A DNA stretch of 64,000 bases from Rotaria sordida (Eukaryota > Rotifera > Eurotatoria > Philodinida > Philodinidae), in contig CAJNOL010001368.1 in NCBI GenBank assembly GCA_905250125.1, positions 1 to 64,000 on the forward strand. Direction: 5' to 3'. This document shows, one piece after another, positions 11,069 through 25,200 of the stretch (its first letter is position 1; every line of letters begins with the position of its first letter). Made by a program: the position numbers and the translations under genes. The notes under the pieces are model-generated. The model did not search any database. It worked only from the letters and a program-made list of their open reading frames with translations, and was not told the origin of the DNA.

Positions 11069-13549
11069 TCAATCAAATGCCATAGCTGAACGTGAATCAA
11101 CATTATTAATAATTGTATCCATGGAATCAGCAACATTCAAATCAATCAATGGTTCGAATTTTGATTCAATATGTTTATTATTATTATTATTTATAAGTGA
11201 TTCTTCAAAATCATATAAATCCGGAAGATCATTTTCATCCATACACATTGATGACGATGTTGAATAATCATCACTACGTTGAGATGATGAGATTGAATCA
11301 TCGTCATTAGTACTATTATTTTCTTTTGTTCTAAAAGAAAAGAAATTCAGGTGTATGAGAGAAGTCTTTCAAATGATTAATCACTTTTCAATCAGTATTA
11401 TGTAAACTGTAATAAGTTTACAATACTCTGAAAAGCATTTGAATCTTATTTTTTAACGAAATGCTGCGGGATACTTCAATAACACTGAAAAAACTCGTTT
11501 TCGACTTGAAACTTTGCACAGAAACAATCTTTAATGATAAAAATCATGGTTTACATCTACATCGATAAACTCGATGTTCTTATTGTAAATCAAAAGACTT
11601 GAAACTTTCATAATAAAGTATATCTCTATGCAACGTTTCAATTAGAAATTCGGAAATCAGTTTTTCTGACAAGAATCACAGCACTGACTATAAAAGTACC
11701 GTGAAACTGCAATAGCTTTCAGACACCACAGATTTTTGTATGTTGCCTTTTTAAGAAAATTAACTAAGACTGTTTTATTTTCCAGAATTAAACATATTTT
11801 ATTTATGTCAAAAAGTTATTTCTCTCAATGATCATCCATCGGACATATCTACTAAGTGAAAATTTATATTATTGAGACGAAATCGAATTAAATATTTAAC
11901 ATCCTGGATTTATTCTCTACGATCTCTCTTAGAGAATTACAAGTATTGTAAAACGCGAACTTTGAAAAGAAGCATTTTCGACACTCGTAACTCCACAAAA
12001 GAAGGTTATAGAAAAACCCAGCGATTTCTCATTTTATTCAAAATTTTGTGTTCTTTAAGATAATATCGTTAAAAGTTAATTCTCACAAAGTTTTCTAGAA
12101 ACTTTGCTATCATAATCCATCTATTGGAATACATTTCATACAGAATTTTATTGTCATATTTAAATTCGAGTGAAATGTTTAGTATTCGATGAAAATATCA
12201 ACAGTACGTTGTTATCATATGACATTCGGCGTAAGTTTTACACGATCATAAGAATGATCGTTCCTGAAAAACTTTGTCAAGATTTCGATCAAAAAGAACA
12301 TTTGATCTCGGAACCATCTTGCTCATACCTAGTTATTCTGATAATTATGATTCATGTCTGATGAATGTGTTATAAAACATGAAAATAGTACACGAACTAT
12401 TCACATCATTACTGTAGTGATTACGAGACTAATATAATCAATCGATATAAAATTCCTATCGGTTCTAATTACAATGATTTGAATCATAGTACTTCTAAAT
12501 TTCATTCATCTTCAATAATATTTTATTTTTTTTTTTGAAATCACATACTTATCTCCACTAAATTCATGCAATTTTCGACGCCATGCTTTAATAGTACCAT
12601 CAAAACCACGTCGAGACATTTTTGCATATTTGCATGGTGTTCGTGGATGTTGTCGTATACGACATTTTCTTTAATAATAAAATTCATAGAATAATTAAAA
12701 CTCTTACATGTTATATAATTTACCGAGGTATAATTGATATATAAGTTTCATATGATTTCGATAGTTTTCCTTTACTAATTTCTTTTTGTCGACGTAAAAG
12801 TTCTATGATAGAAAATTTTTCAAATAAATAATTAAAAATAACAATTAAATAATATCGAACCTTTTGGACAACATTCAATAGAAGCAAGAAGTTCTTCTGT
12901 TGTTTTATTTTCATGTATAGAAAATTGTTTAAGATACAAAATAAAACTAAACCAAAAAAAAAAAAAAATTTAGTTAATCAAAAAATTTCTGTTTTTTTGG
13001 AATTTTGTTTACCTATGTAATTTTTTTTCTTCGGCTTCTTCATTATCCATTTTATCACACCAATCTTTTGATAAAGATTTTTTTAATTCTTCTTGTTCTT
13101 CTTCAAAACTAAAAACGTCTTTTGTCTTTATTAATTTCATATAGAAAATCTTTTTTTTTTCACCTTGGTTTTGATGTTCGTAACAATTTTTCATCATTTC
13201 TAATATGAAGTTTATTTGATGATTTCGTTGGAGTAGAAATTTCTTGATGAAATTGATCATTTGCATTTTCATCAAAATTTGCTTCAAATTTCGTTTTTCG
13301 ATATGAACTTTATAGAAATATTTTTTATGAAAAATAAAGAAAATATTATTATTTTACTTTTTATCATTACAATTACGTTTTGAACGAAAACGAGCAGGAC
13401 TTGGTGTTCCACTGTCACTTGATTCATAGGTACGAGTTGTTTTTGGTGTATGTCGTAGACGACTAAAATTTTATAATAGAAATAATTTTTTTTTTTTATT
13501 TTTAAACATAAAAAAATAAATCATACTTTGGAGTATTATATGTTGACAT
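11069..13549 (-). CDS. SLBP: Histone RNA hairpin-binding protein (stem-loop binding protein), 8 exons
   Basis: Exons on the minus strand are 13549-13527, 13462-13358, 13307-13164, 13108-13013, 12946-12861, 12802-12724, 12668-12549 and 11330-11069. They total 915 nt, or 304 residues. SLBP binds the 3' stem-loop of replication-dependent histone mRNAs and controls their processing, translation and decay. The RNA-binding domain spans the ELLRRQKEISKGKLSKSYE..YISIIPR block and the HPRTPCKYAKMSRRGFDGTIKAWRRKLHEF block (about residues 175-235). The family TPNK motif appears as TPCK, keeping the regulatory threonine. The N-terminal part has S/T-P sites (GTPSPARF) and the family-like DWCDKM segment. 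The C-terminus ends SRSAMAFD, as in other SLBPs. The intron between 13163 and 13109 is only 55 bp and is open in another frame, which gives a misleading long open frame. Intron 7 (11331-12548) is 1.2 kb. Confidence 0.92.
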
Positions 13550-15240
13550 AGTTTTGAAGTGTGTGTGTATATTTATATACTAATGAAATAGAAGTTAAAT
13601 GAACGAAAAATGATTGAGGTTAACAAAGAAGTTTTCTTGTTTTCTATTTGATTGATGTAAATATGAACCAATACAATTTCTTAGAGAAACATTAATAAGA
13701 CGCTACAATCAATGATATATATTGAATAGATAGTTACACACTATTGAATTGACCTTCTGTTCTTGTCGTATCGACCATCAATGTTTATTTGGTAAAGAGA
13801 GAGAGAAAAGAAATTCTATTCGTTTTATATGTTATGTTTTGATCTATTGTGTATTGTCTTATGGTAATTTAAACAAATTTAGAGTAAGTACATAGAGCAT
13901 TTTGTTTTTATTATTCGTGACCCTACTTAATGTTTTAATACGCAATGAAGAAATACACACACACAAAATCGAATAGAAGTTTCTGCGCCGTTTTTTTTCC
14001 CCGTCTTTTATTGTCTATTATTCTCTATTTTATTATGAAGAGATAAACGATGATCGTTGACAACTACCACAGCCATTTTTTCTCATTTGCCTTTGTTGTT
14101 TTTATTTTTATATACCCATCTGCTATATATTTCTTGTCAGCGATAATAATGTATAACTATTTATTATTTTTGTATGCACACAGATATATATATAGTCAGT
14201 GAGGCAGTCTCAAAAGAGATTATGTATTCTCACAGCACAATTATCAATATATTTATTTATGTACGTTGTAAATGAGAACGACGTTGTTCAAATAGATGTT
14301 TGAGTGTTGTTTCGTCGCGTCGTCTTTTTATCTGTTTGTTTTCGGTTTTCTTTCTTCTCACCTTAAAGTTTTACGATAATCGTTTGATTTTAATGATGGC
14401 GATAAGAAAAATATGACGATGTATTTAACCGTACTCTTTTTGTTTCACTTTTTGTTTTCTTTTGCATTGTACATATCATATCCATAAAAGTAATATTTAT
14501 GATGTAATAGAACATTATTCTTATTTCAGATAGTGTCAGTCTTGCTCAATCATTTCTATCGAATATAGAATGTCCTTCAGTAGTAGTAACAGTTGTTGAC
14601 AGACACTTTTAAGAATCCATCTATCTTATTATTATCAACAATCATATGCTTTTATTGTCTTTTCATTTCATCAACATATTGGTCACCTGAAACTGCAAGT
14701 TAATTGTAGAGAAGGTGCTTTTTCAAGGCTTTTTTTCTCTTGTATGAACACCCTAAGAGAAGTAGAAGAAGCAAAAAAAAAACCTGATCCATTGTATGTA
14801 TTGTATCTAAAGGCAAGTAAAGGGAAGAGGACAAAAAAAAATGAACGACAATGAATAGTGCATGTAAATGCATCGACATTACCGATTTTCCTTTACATAT
14901 GTCTTATTCATTTTTTTTCTTTTTTTTAAATTATTCATTCCTATGAAGTCCTTTACTTTTAAGTATCATCATTAATTCGAATATAAACTGCGTGTTTATG
15001 AGTTTTTTTTTCTTACTTATTATTATCAAATAGTAATACAAAAAATATTTGATTTATTTTTTTTTCGTTTTTTGTTGTCATAAAACTATTTAAAAAATAA
15101 AAAAGGAACTATAGATTGATGGTATCATATTCTCGCTTACTTTTTCTTTTTTGTTCTTTGACAGACATATATATATATATATATATATATATAAATGTAT
15201 AATATATTATAGATCGAATGCCGTCGACATTACTACCAAT
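13550..15240. promoter_or_regulatory. shared upstream region between SLBP and NCK
   Basis: SLBP (minus) and NCK (plus) start at opposite ends of this 1.7-kb stretch, so both promoters should lie here. No coding frame is supported. A (TA)n microsatellite occupies about 15167-15193, shortly before the NCK start. No specific factor sites could be identified with confidence. Confidence 0.45.
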
Positions 15241-17142
15241 ATGCAACAAAATAATAGTAGTAGCATTAGTAAGTGTATTTATTTAAGTTGATGATTTTTT
15301 ATTTTATTTTTTTCTTTAACATTATTATATTTTAGATGGTAGTAACGAGATTGTAATTGCAAAATTTAATTACAATGCACAAGAAAATCATGAATTATCA
15401 ATTGTTAAAAATGAACGACTTTTATTACTTGATGATTCATGTCTCTGGTGGAAAGTAAAACGCATCGATACTGATGAAATTGGGTATGTACATAAATAGA
15501 AATTGAACAGTTACACAATATTAATTAAAATGAGCTTTTCTCGAATATGTAAAGTTACTTTCTCCGTTATCATTAATCGACACAAGTACATATGTAATTG
15601 ATAAGAATCATTCATTGTCAATCTCTCGAGGCGATCTTTTTTTTAATTTCATTTTATTAATAACCTAGCACTTTGTATATTACATCTGAAAATTAAATGA
15701 ACTCTTAACCTTGACCATACACTAAGAAAGAATTCGTCTTTTGTGTTCTCTATATTTGGCACATTTGTGATTCAATGTAAATTAAATTTTGTGTTTTTTA
15801 ATTTAGATACATTCCATCAAATTTTGCTCGACGTGAAAAACGTTCATTACTTGATAAAATTATTTCAAAACGTATCAATAAAAAACAAACAACAATTAAT
15901 AATGAACATATAGTTTCTTTAGCTCTTGTTAAATTTCGATATGATGCTGAAAGGTAACCAAAAAAATAAAAATAAAATTTATTATTTTGCATTGTTTTTT
16001 TTTTTTTGTTTTGTTTTTAGTGAAGATGAAATTAGTTTAAATAAAGGTACATGGGTTAGTGTATTAGAAAAGAAAAATGATGGTTGGTGGCTTATACAAT
16101 ATGAAAAACAACGTGGATGGTTTCCATCAAATTATCTTATTGAAGTAGAAAAAAAAAAAAGAAATTAATTTTTAAAGTAAAAAAAAAAACAAAAATTCTT
16201 TTTTTTAGAAAACAACTGATGGTTTAAATTCTCTTTCATTATTAAATCAATTAAAATATCATCATTCATCATCATCATCTAACGGTTTATCATCATCAAG
16301 TAGTGCTAATTCAAATATCATTGACATAAATCATAATCATCAACAAAATCGTCATAATTCTCATCCATCACATATAACAAATACAAATGATGAATATTTA
16401 TTTGTTATGAAATCATCAAAATTTGCTCATTCCGATGGTAAACTTGATACATGTTTAACATTTAATCAACAACAACAACAACAACAAGAAGAAAAAAATA
16501 ATTCATGGTCAGGATTAATACAATATGATAAAACAAATTCAAATTGTTTATCACCATCAATATTAAATCATGAACCATTAACACTTATTGATGGTTTAAC
16601 AACATTAACATTAAAAAAATCTTTGAATGATTCAACATATGATAATGAAATATGGTATTATGGTTCAATAACAAGAGATGATGCTGAAAAAATTTTAAAA
16701 TTTTATTCAATTGAAAAAGGAGAATTTCTTATACGAAACAGTGAACGAAAGGTGAATATTTTTAATAAAGAAAGTAGTTTTAGCATAGCAACATTTCATT
16801 CATTATCAAAGCGTTAAGATGAAATTGAAAGATAGTATTTTAATCTAAATTTTCAGACTCATAGAAAAGTCTAATGTTGATATGAAGTTTTTTTTTTTTT
16901 TTTTTATTTAATAGATTGGAAATTATTCATTAAGCATTCGAGCTGATAATGATATAGTTCGTCATTTTCTTATTGAATCTACGGATGATAATACACGTTT
17001 TATTATTGGTAAACGTTCATTTAAATCAATAAATGATCTTATTGAACATTATAAAATTCATCCAGTATATGATGCTGATCCAAATAATAAACTTTATTTA
17101 AATAGACCGTTGATTATTAATAATTCCAATCATCAATTATAA
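15241..17142 (+). CDS. NCK: NCK/dreadlocks-type SH3-SH3-SH2 adaptor, 6 exons
   Basis: Exons are 15241-15268, 15336-15483, 15807-15953, 16021-16144, 16209-16751 and 16915-17142, giving 405 residues. SH3-1 (about residues 12-70) contains IVIAKFNYNAQENHELSIVK and ends YIPSNFARRE. SH3-2 (about 93-148) contains the ALVKFRYDAE start, the DGWW motif and the GWFPSNYL end. A Ser/Asn/His/Gln-rich linker follows (about 150-297). The SH2 domain (about 298-395) starts WYYGSITRDDAEK, carries the phosphotyrosine-binding arginine in GEFLIRNSE, and ends YLNRPLI. Both the N-terminal SH3 and the SH2 are NCK-like rather than GRB2- or CRK-like. NCK couples phosphotyrosine receptors to actin regulators. Metazoan NCKs have three SH3 domains; the third is absent, its place taken by the low-complexity linker. 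The exon 4 donor must be the GTAGAA at 16145, because reading on gives a stop. An AATAAA lies about 30 bp past the stop. Confidence 0.9.
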
Positions 17143-19258
17143 TTCATATTTTGATTTACAAAAAAAAAAAAAATAAATTTGTATATAGATTTTGTATACA
17201 TTTATATATATAGATATATATATATGTATGTATGAAATAGCTCAAAATATAAAAAAGCTTCTAATGTGTTAATTGATGTTTTCTTTTTTTTCTTCGTTTC
17301 TTTTTTCTTGGTCTCATTCTTTTTCTTCTTCTTGTATTTGATCATAATAATAATAATAATAATAATATGTTCGTTGTTTGATCAAGAAGAATTATACCTT
17401 TAATAATAAATTACATATTGTGCATAGAAATTTATTTTTATTCGATAGAGTCAATTCTTCTTCTTTTTTTTTTGCTTCAACAAATGAAATTAGTAGTTTG
17501 TTGATAATTGTGATATATAACCATGTGTCACAAGCAAAAGAGGTGGGAAGACCTTGGGACATATCTGTTGATGAAAGCAAGCTAAATTATCAATGATATC
17601 AGCCGAAGAGAACGATAGATATTGGAACTTAGATTTTTTTTGCATATAGAAACGCATAGATCTTCTATAAATAATTACGATAGTTTTGTTGAATTTTTTT
17701 ATCATAGGACTTGCTATTGGTATAAGGATTTTTTTTCACTTAAAATTTTGTTTATAAGTATGTTTCATGACTGTAAAAGATGTCCATATCTATTGTAAAG
17801 TCTACTCGAGTTTTGAATTATAAATATCTCAAGAATGAAATGATCGTTTTAGTTAAAACTTCTTGAATACTTTTACAATCCTACGATCTACTTATAGACA
17901 TAAGTTTAGGTTCGAGAAAAATCCTTGATCCAATATTCTTGGAAATAGCTAAGGTCCTATAAACGAAACTTCCGTAACTCTCGAGAGAATACATATAGAT
18001 TCGAATTATTCTGATGCTATTCTAGTTTGGATATCTTCTCTATTAATCTAAAATATAAATTCAAAAGTGATGAATCAAATCTGACGAGTCTTTGAGAAGT
18101 AAAAATCTAGTCCTTATTATAATATACAATATTAAACATAACTATATTTTCATTAGTATTCAGTTTTTCTTATGCAAATTTTATTCAATAGAGAATTCTT
18201 TTTGTTTTTGGTTAAACAATGATTATTAATGATAGAATTTTCTTTCACAATTCAAAAAGCTATTTTTTATTTTTCTTTTTTTGAAAAAAAAAACCATAGT
18301 TTACATATTTGAATATGATTGTAACGATAAATATATTATGATTGATCATATAATCTGTAATTTAGTTTTGAATATAGGATTACATGGAAGTATATATTTT
18401 CTGAAAATCAAAAATGCATTATTCAGTTTATTGTTCTTATGAATGTCCTTGATGAAGAAAAGCAGAAATAGTACCAGACAAAATATTATTATATATTTCG
18501 CACAAAATCGTTTTTTCTGTTTGTTTTTCTTTTGTCTATCAAATAATTGACATATTATATTTATTTCATGCGTATACTGGATGATTCATGTTCCTAAGAA
18601 TTGTGATGGATATATTAAAATTACGATACTCAACAGTTTGATCTTGTCAAATTGCTTCCTTGATCTTTTTCAATTAATATGTTTCAACTCGTCGGAAAAG
18701 AACAATGATTTATAATGCTTACGTATATCTTGTTTTTTTTCCTGTACTGAAGCAACATGTATATGATAAATAACAAAAAAAAAGAACAGCAATAAGAGAG
18801 AAAAAAAAAAGCACTAAAAAATATAAACAGACTTTAGGCAATGACAAATAAAAGATCAAGAAAACGGATTGAACAGACTTTAGAAAAGCAAGAAAATATC
18901 AACATCTGACCTATCTTCTTTTTTTTTACACTCACACATACATCATTGAATAGTGATCTAACATAGACAAGAGAGAAGAAAAAAACAAACAAACAAACAA
19001 ACAAAACATATTTTGATGTGTTAAAAAGAATATTATCAGCGAATCATACACATCATGGACGGTAAATGCTAACGCCACATAGAAGATAAAATATAACCAA
19101 GAATAAATAAAATAACGCTAGCTAAGAAAAAATATTATCTCGCTAATTAAGAATGAGATTAAAAATATATATATATTTCATTTGGGCAATTTAAAATTGC
19201 ATTTAAGTTTTAAAATTTAAAAATAATCTATCCTGAGTTAATATATATTTCTTTTTTT
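17143..19258. other. convergent intergenic region between NCK and NPC1
   Basis: Both flanking genes end here. It contains the NCK 3' UTR with an AATAAA near 17172 and trinucleotide (AAT)n near 17345-17370. No frame with a recognisable family was found, and the overlapping open frames at 17378-17705 on both strands look like chance. Confidence 0.5.
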
Positions 19259-22200
19259 TTAAGATGTTGCAGTTAATGAAACTTCTTTTTCTAATTTTAC
19301 TGATTCAGATCTTGATATACGAATGCGATTAGGACTTGGACCTGAAAATATAAAATAATTCACATTATTCTTTTTTTTTTGTTTTGTTTTTTTTGTTTTA
19401 CCTATATAACTGAGTAATACTGGTAAAAAAATTAAACCATGAGTAGCACCGAATAAAACGATACAAATAAACATTCGAAAATAAAATATATGAAAAAGTT
19501 GTGAATGTGAAAAACCAAGTACAACAATGCCACCGATTTTTGTTAAAGTTATTCCGCTAAATACCTATTGAACAAAAGAAATAAAATAAATTTTTTCTTA
19601 AAATTTTGTTTACTTACAGAACTACCCATATAAGCTAGAGCATGTTCAGCACGTTTTAATCGTGATCGATGAGTTGATAAAAGAAAATCTCGACATATAT
19701 GAGCACAAAATTCAAGTGAAATACCAACTGACATAACAAGATTAACAAGTGATATTGCATTCAATTCAATATTCCATAAATACATCATACCAATCATATC
19801 ACAAGTAATCCTAAAGTATAGAAAAAAAAAACGCATAGAATTCTTTATACGGTTCAAAAATTGAATTCGTGATTTAGGTTTCCTTTTTCTCATTTGTATT
19901 GTGATTGTAGGATAGAATATTATTTTAAGCTTTTCTTACTCTTACATGAACCTACTCGTAGTCATTATATGAAATTGAACAGCATCCGTTAACTCTGTGT
20001 ATATGTTCTCTCGTAAAACATTTTATATTCTTATTTATAGAATATGTCTTTCGAATTTAAATAACATCTCACTAATTAATAAATCAATTCAAAATAATTT
20101 TTAATCATAAAACTTACATAGCTATTGTTAATGTTATAATAAAAGCTGAAATAATATCTAATCCAAGTAAAATAAATGTAACAATAAAAATAGCCGTTGC
20201 TGATATAGCTAAATTCATAAAAGCATCATGCCAAATAGTTAAATATTGTTCATAAAAAACATAAAATATACTAAAAAAAATAAAAAATAAAAATATATAA
20301 ATCAATAAAATAATTTCTTTTACCTATATGGAAATATTTCAATATCATAACCTGCATTTTTTAATGTATTTGTTATATTATCAGTTAAACTATATGCTTG
20401 TTGCATAGCATCAATAAAATCATTTGAACTAATTAAAAGACTATGATAACCCATAATAAGACTTGCTTCAACAGAATTATTATTTTCATATAATTTAACA
20501 CTACTACCATGTGCTGCATGACCACCTTTAGCACATTTTATATTTGGATTATCTTTTAAGAAAAATGGTAAAAATTGTTGAAATTCATTTTGTGTTATAT
20601 TTTCACGTATAGTACTATGTGTACAAACATGACAATGTTGATTTAATAATGAATTTGTTGAACAAAATTCTTTTGTATTTTCATATAAACGACAACATGG
20701 TGTTGAACCACGATGACGTAACCAATCATAATAATCATCAAGCCATGTTGTACCAATTTGTGATAATCGAGTTTCACTTGGATAAAGTGATGCAATACCT
20801 AATTGATTTGCTATTGATTGTGATGAACAACCAGCACTTGAACATATCATATTACTTGCATTTATATTTGCATAATTAATACCTTTAAAACAAAAAATTT
20901 ATTCAATTTCTCTTTCGTTATATTTAGGATATAGCAAAAATAATGGCAAAGATATTTTTAAATTCTTTATAGGAATTGTTTTTCTATAGTAAACAACCGT
21001 AAATCGTCGTATTACTAGTTCCGACATATTGACAGGACCGTATTACTTCGTAAATATAGGAATAGTAATATGGCCGTATGTACGATAGAATATAACGTTT
21101 TTAGGGCATTTTACGGTCAGTAATAGCTGACGTGTGACAACGACATTAGATGACATAAAAACGGTTTTTGACAGTGATACGTAAAATGATTGATTTGAGA
21201 ATTTGTGTCGTATTTTTTTCAGCAAAATCAACGATTAACTACGATGAGTAAAAACAACCACCGATTCAGATGATGTCTCAGGTCAAAGTCGTCTGATAGG
21301 ATCTGACAGTTGGATCTTTCGCGTCCCTGGATTACTCTTTTTATATCAATTTTTGATTATTTTTTTCTATTAATTTGGTCTTGTCTATCGTGAGAACATT
21401 GATTTCATCCCAAAAAAAAGAGAAACGAGAATTTTTATGGGTTATAACATATTTTGTTGGATGATGTTGCAATTATTTCTATTGTTTTTATGTTTTGACT
21501 ATAATTAATAAGTTTGTGGTGTCATCTATATTCATCAGTCAAACTCGCAACATAATTAATACGAAACATGATTTCGACTAACGAGAAAATCTCTCCAGGC
21601 TGTTAAAAACACTTTTCAGCTCAAGTTTTGTCCATAAGTAGACGATGTATCGATAAAATCAAAGTTTTGACTTTTGACTTGAAATTCAGTAATTTTGGAC
21701 AAATTATTTTTGAGATAGCAGAAGGACATTTTTCTATATAAATTATGTTATAGTAAGCGCCATAAGTAGTCCCGATTGCAAAAAAAACGACGAAGAAAAA
21801 GGAGTTATTTGGTTATATTTTATTTATGAAATCTACATTATATATGCATCATCTTCATAATAAATATAATCGTTTTTTTCTTTCAATTAACAATGCTACT
21901 CTATTTTCCATTGAATCGCTTAATTTTTCAGCAAATTCATTAGTTAAGTTTTTCCATTCTTTTTTTTTATTCTTTCAATGAAATTATTGATCGATATATA
22001 GAGTTCTTTGTTTATTCTGATCTTCATTAATGCCCAGTCATTTTCATTTGAGTCACAGTCTTTGAGTTTTATATCCTGCTGGAGTCTTTTTTAAAATATC
22101 GTCACGTGTTAACAACGGTTTCAATGAATGCATACCAGACTCTTTAAATTTTCTTCTTAATGTAGTTTTACTAATTTTTCTATCTTTCTGTGATAATCTA

Positions 22201-25200
22201 AACGCAATTTGATTGACAGATTCAATTGAGTGTGTTGAGCTATTATAGATTGAATCGTTGCATATTGTTTTTTTTGGTATAGCCCGGATTTTTATGCAAA
22301 TTCTACATCACCAGCAATTTCACATCTTTTAAGCTTATATTTTACAATTATCTCGTATAAATACCGTGAAATACCAGCATTTGACATATGTGGGGAATAG
22401 TTCTGCCTTTATAGAAAGATAATTTCTCGTCTTTTTTTTTAAAAAAAAAGGCTCATTTTCTATTAAGTTATAAATTGATAATGGAATGAGTATAAATATT
22501 CCTATTTATATGAAATGATGAGCGTAACTAGTCTGTTCAAATAAAGCAAAAAGATAAGAGAAAAGTCACTGCTGAACAACGAAAAGAGCGCGAGTCCACT
22601 TATGACGCTTACTGTATGTATGAACATTTTGAAAAAATAATATCTCAGAGATAGTGACTCTACTAGGTTACGATCGGAACTGAAAACAACTCTCATCGAA
22701 TTCTTATTATTATGATATTAGTTGAAATATGATCAAATATCTTCAAATATTATTTAATTTACCTGGTTTAATAATAAAATAAACAGGTGGACCAACAGCT
22801 AAATATTGTTTTAATGCAGAAAAATATTCAATCATATAAGAATCTTTTGGCATAGTTATATTTTGTTCTAAACCTATTTTAACATATGGTATTAAAGCAA
22901 TACTTATTGCAAGCCAAGTAAAAAATATAAATATAATTAATGGTCGAATATAATCATTCATAATAAATGGTGCATAATTATATTTAAATATACGATATAA
23001 AAATCCATCAATTTCATGTGAATTTTCTTCATTTATTTCATTTTCTTTTATTGTTGATGTTTCAATTGAATTTACATTTTTATGAAACCATTTCCAACAT
23101 GAATTATTTTTATTTTTATTTTTATTTGTATTTGAAATTTGTAAACAACAAAATATATCAAAACGATTTTTAATTGTACGTTTTTGATCAATTGTTATTA
23201 ATGAAATAAATATTGTTATTTGAAGTAAAAAATCAATTAAAACAGACATTCCAGCATATAAACTAAATAATCGTACAGCTGGCATTGGTGTTAATGCACC
23301 AAGAAAAAATGCTATACTTTCCGAAACGGAAGTTAATAACATAGCTGGACCAACACGACCAACAATACGTCCAATTTGAGATTCAACATCTTCATCAATT
23401 AAACGACGATCACGTTGAATAGATTGTGTTAAAATAAAAATATTATCTATTCAAATAGAAAATATTTAATTATTCAACATATTAATTTGTCTTATATAAG
23501 ATTAGACATCAGGACTCTGCATAGGATGGGACAATCTCTTTTTTTTCTTTTAGATATTCGACAAACATGAAGTTCCATGGAATGAGACAGAAAATTTTTC
23601 GTCCCATCCCATTCCACGCGAAGCCCTGATAAACATGATGAAAAACAAAAGAACGATATCAGAAAACATTCATAAGAATAAGGATATGTCTATAAATACC
23701 AAATTATTTTTGTCCGTGAGTCTTGAGATTTGGTGCATGCTTATAGAAGTTGATATTTTAGATACGATCGATAGGAATTTTGATTAACCCTCTCTTTCCT
23801 CAAGTTGCATGAAGTTTTCAGAATATATTGGGACTATACTAGAGAGGCTATAATAATATTCTTTTTGTTTTTTTAACTTACCAACTCCAACAGCTAATAC
23901 CAAAAATGGTATAACTTCAAATATAATTAATGTTGTAGGTATACGCATATAAGAAAAAATACCAATACTAGCCCAAACACTAAATGCAACAAGTACCACA
24001 CCAGCTATACCCAATGAAACTTTCATATCAACTAAAATATATTTTAAACTTCTTACACGACCTAATGCTATTGCTATATAAAAAAACATAATCAGATATG
24101 ATATAACAACAGTTTTAATATCAGATTTTGATTCACGTTCAATTTCATCTTCAATTGATCTTTCAGCACGATATTTAACATGAAACCATTTTGATTCATA
24201 TGTTTTCATATATTGAAGAAAATATTCTTCCCATAATAATGCATTATCAAGTTGTTCACCATAACGTTTATTATTTATTGTTATTGTTATAATAAGTGCT
24301 TGAGCTTTTGTATAATCAGGTACATTATCATGTATTGGAAATGATCCAAGTATCATATATGGATCAATTGGTCCACCATATTTTGCCATACATGTACGTT
24401 GAAATGTTTTTGTTTGTTGTGTTAATGGTGATTGCATACATTCAAGATATTGTGATGAATAAAATGATTCATTTAAAAGAAATGTTAAATTATTTTGATG
24501 ATATTGAAATAATGACATTATTGTACAATGATTATTATCAGGTTCAAGTGGTTTAAAACATGTTTTATTTAAATATATAATTTCACCTGTTTTTGTTGTT
24601 ATATTAAAATTTTCAATAAATAATTGCAAACGTAATGCATCAAGAAGAAAATTTCGTTCAAATACAGGTCCAAATGTATGTTTTTCTATAGCATCAAATG
24701 GTGTTTTATATGAAAGATCAATATTACTTTGATTTTTAGGTACAAGAATTAAATGAGCAATACGATAGAATGGTCTAAATTCAAAAAAAAAAAACAAACA
24801 AAATTTTAATTCATAATAGAAAAATTATATAAATTAATTTCAATTATTATTTACCCAAATTTTTCATCAAAATAAGCTTTTTCTTGACGTGCACGAGAAT
24901 TAGGTGCTACCCAAAGATCAACTGGATCTGTAGTTACTGTATAATAACGACTACCATAACATAAAACAAACAAAATAGCTATTACGGGTACAATTGTATA
25001 TTTGGGATTATAAGCACAAAATCGACCAATACTAAATAAAACAATATTATTATTATTATTATTATTATTTTATTTTTATATAAAACAAAAAATACATACG
25101 CAGTAAATATTTTATGAAGACTTTCATCAATTTTAACACCAAATCGATCTAATATACCATTTTGTTCATCATCAAATGATGTTTCAGATTCTTCATCATC

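Noticed and set aside
13009..13287. 92-residue continuous minus-strand frame
   Set aside because: It crosses two SLBP exons in different frames. Removing a 55-bp GT-AG intron gives a better SLBP match.
17378..17705. Overlapping open frames on both strands after NCK
   Set aside because: They overlap each other on opposite strands and resemble no protein.
24296..24556. Open frame on the plus strand inside NPC1
   Set aside because: It is antisense to conserved NPC1 exon 7 and has no family resemblance.
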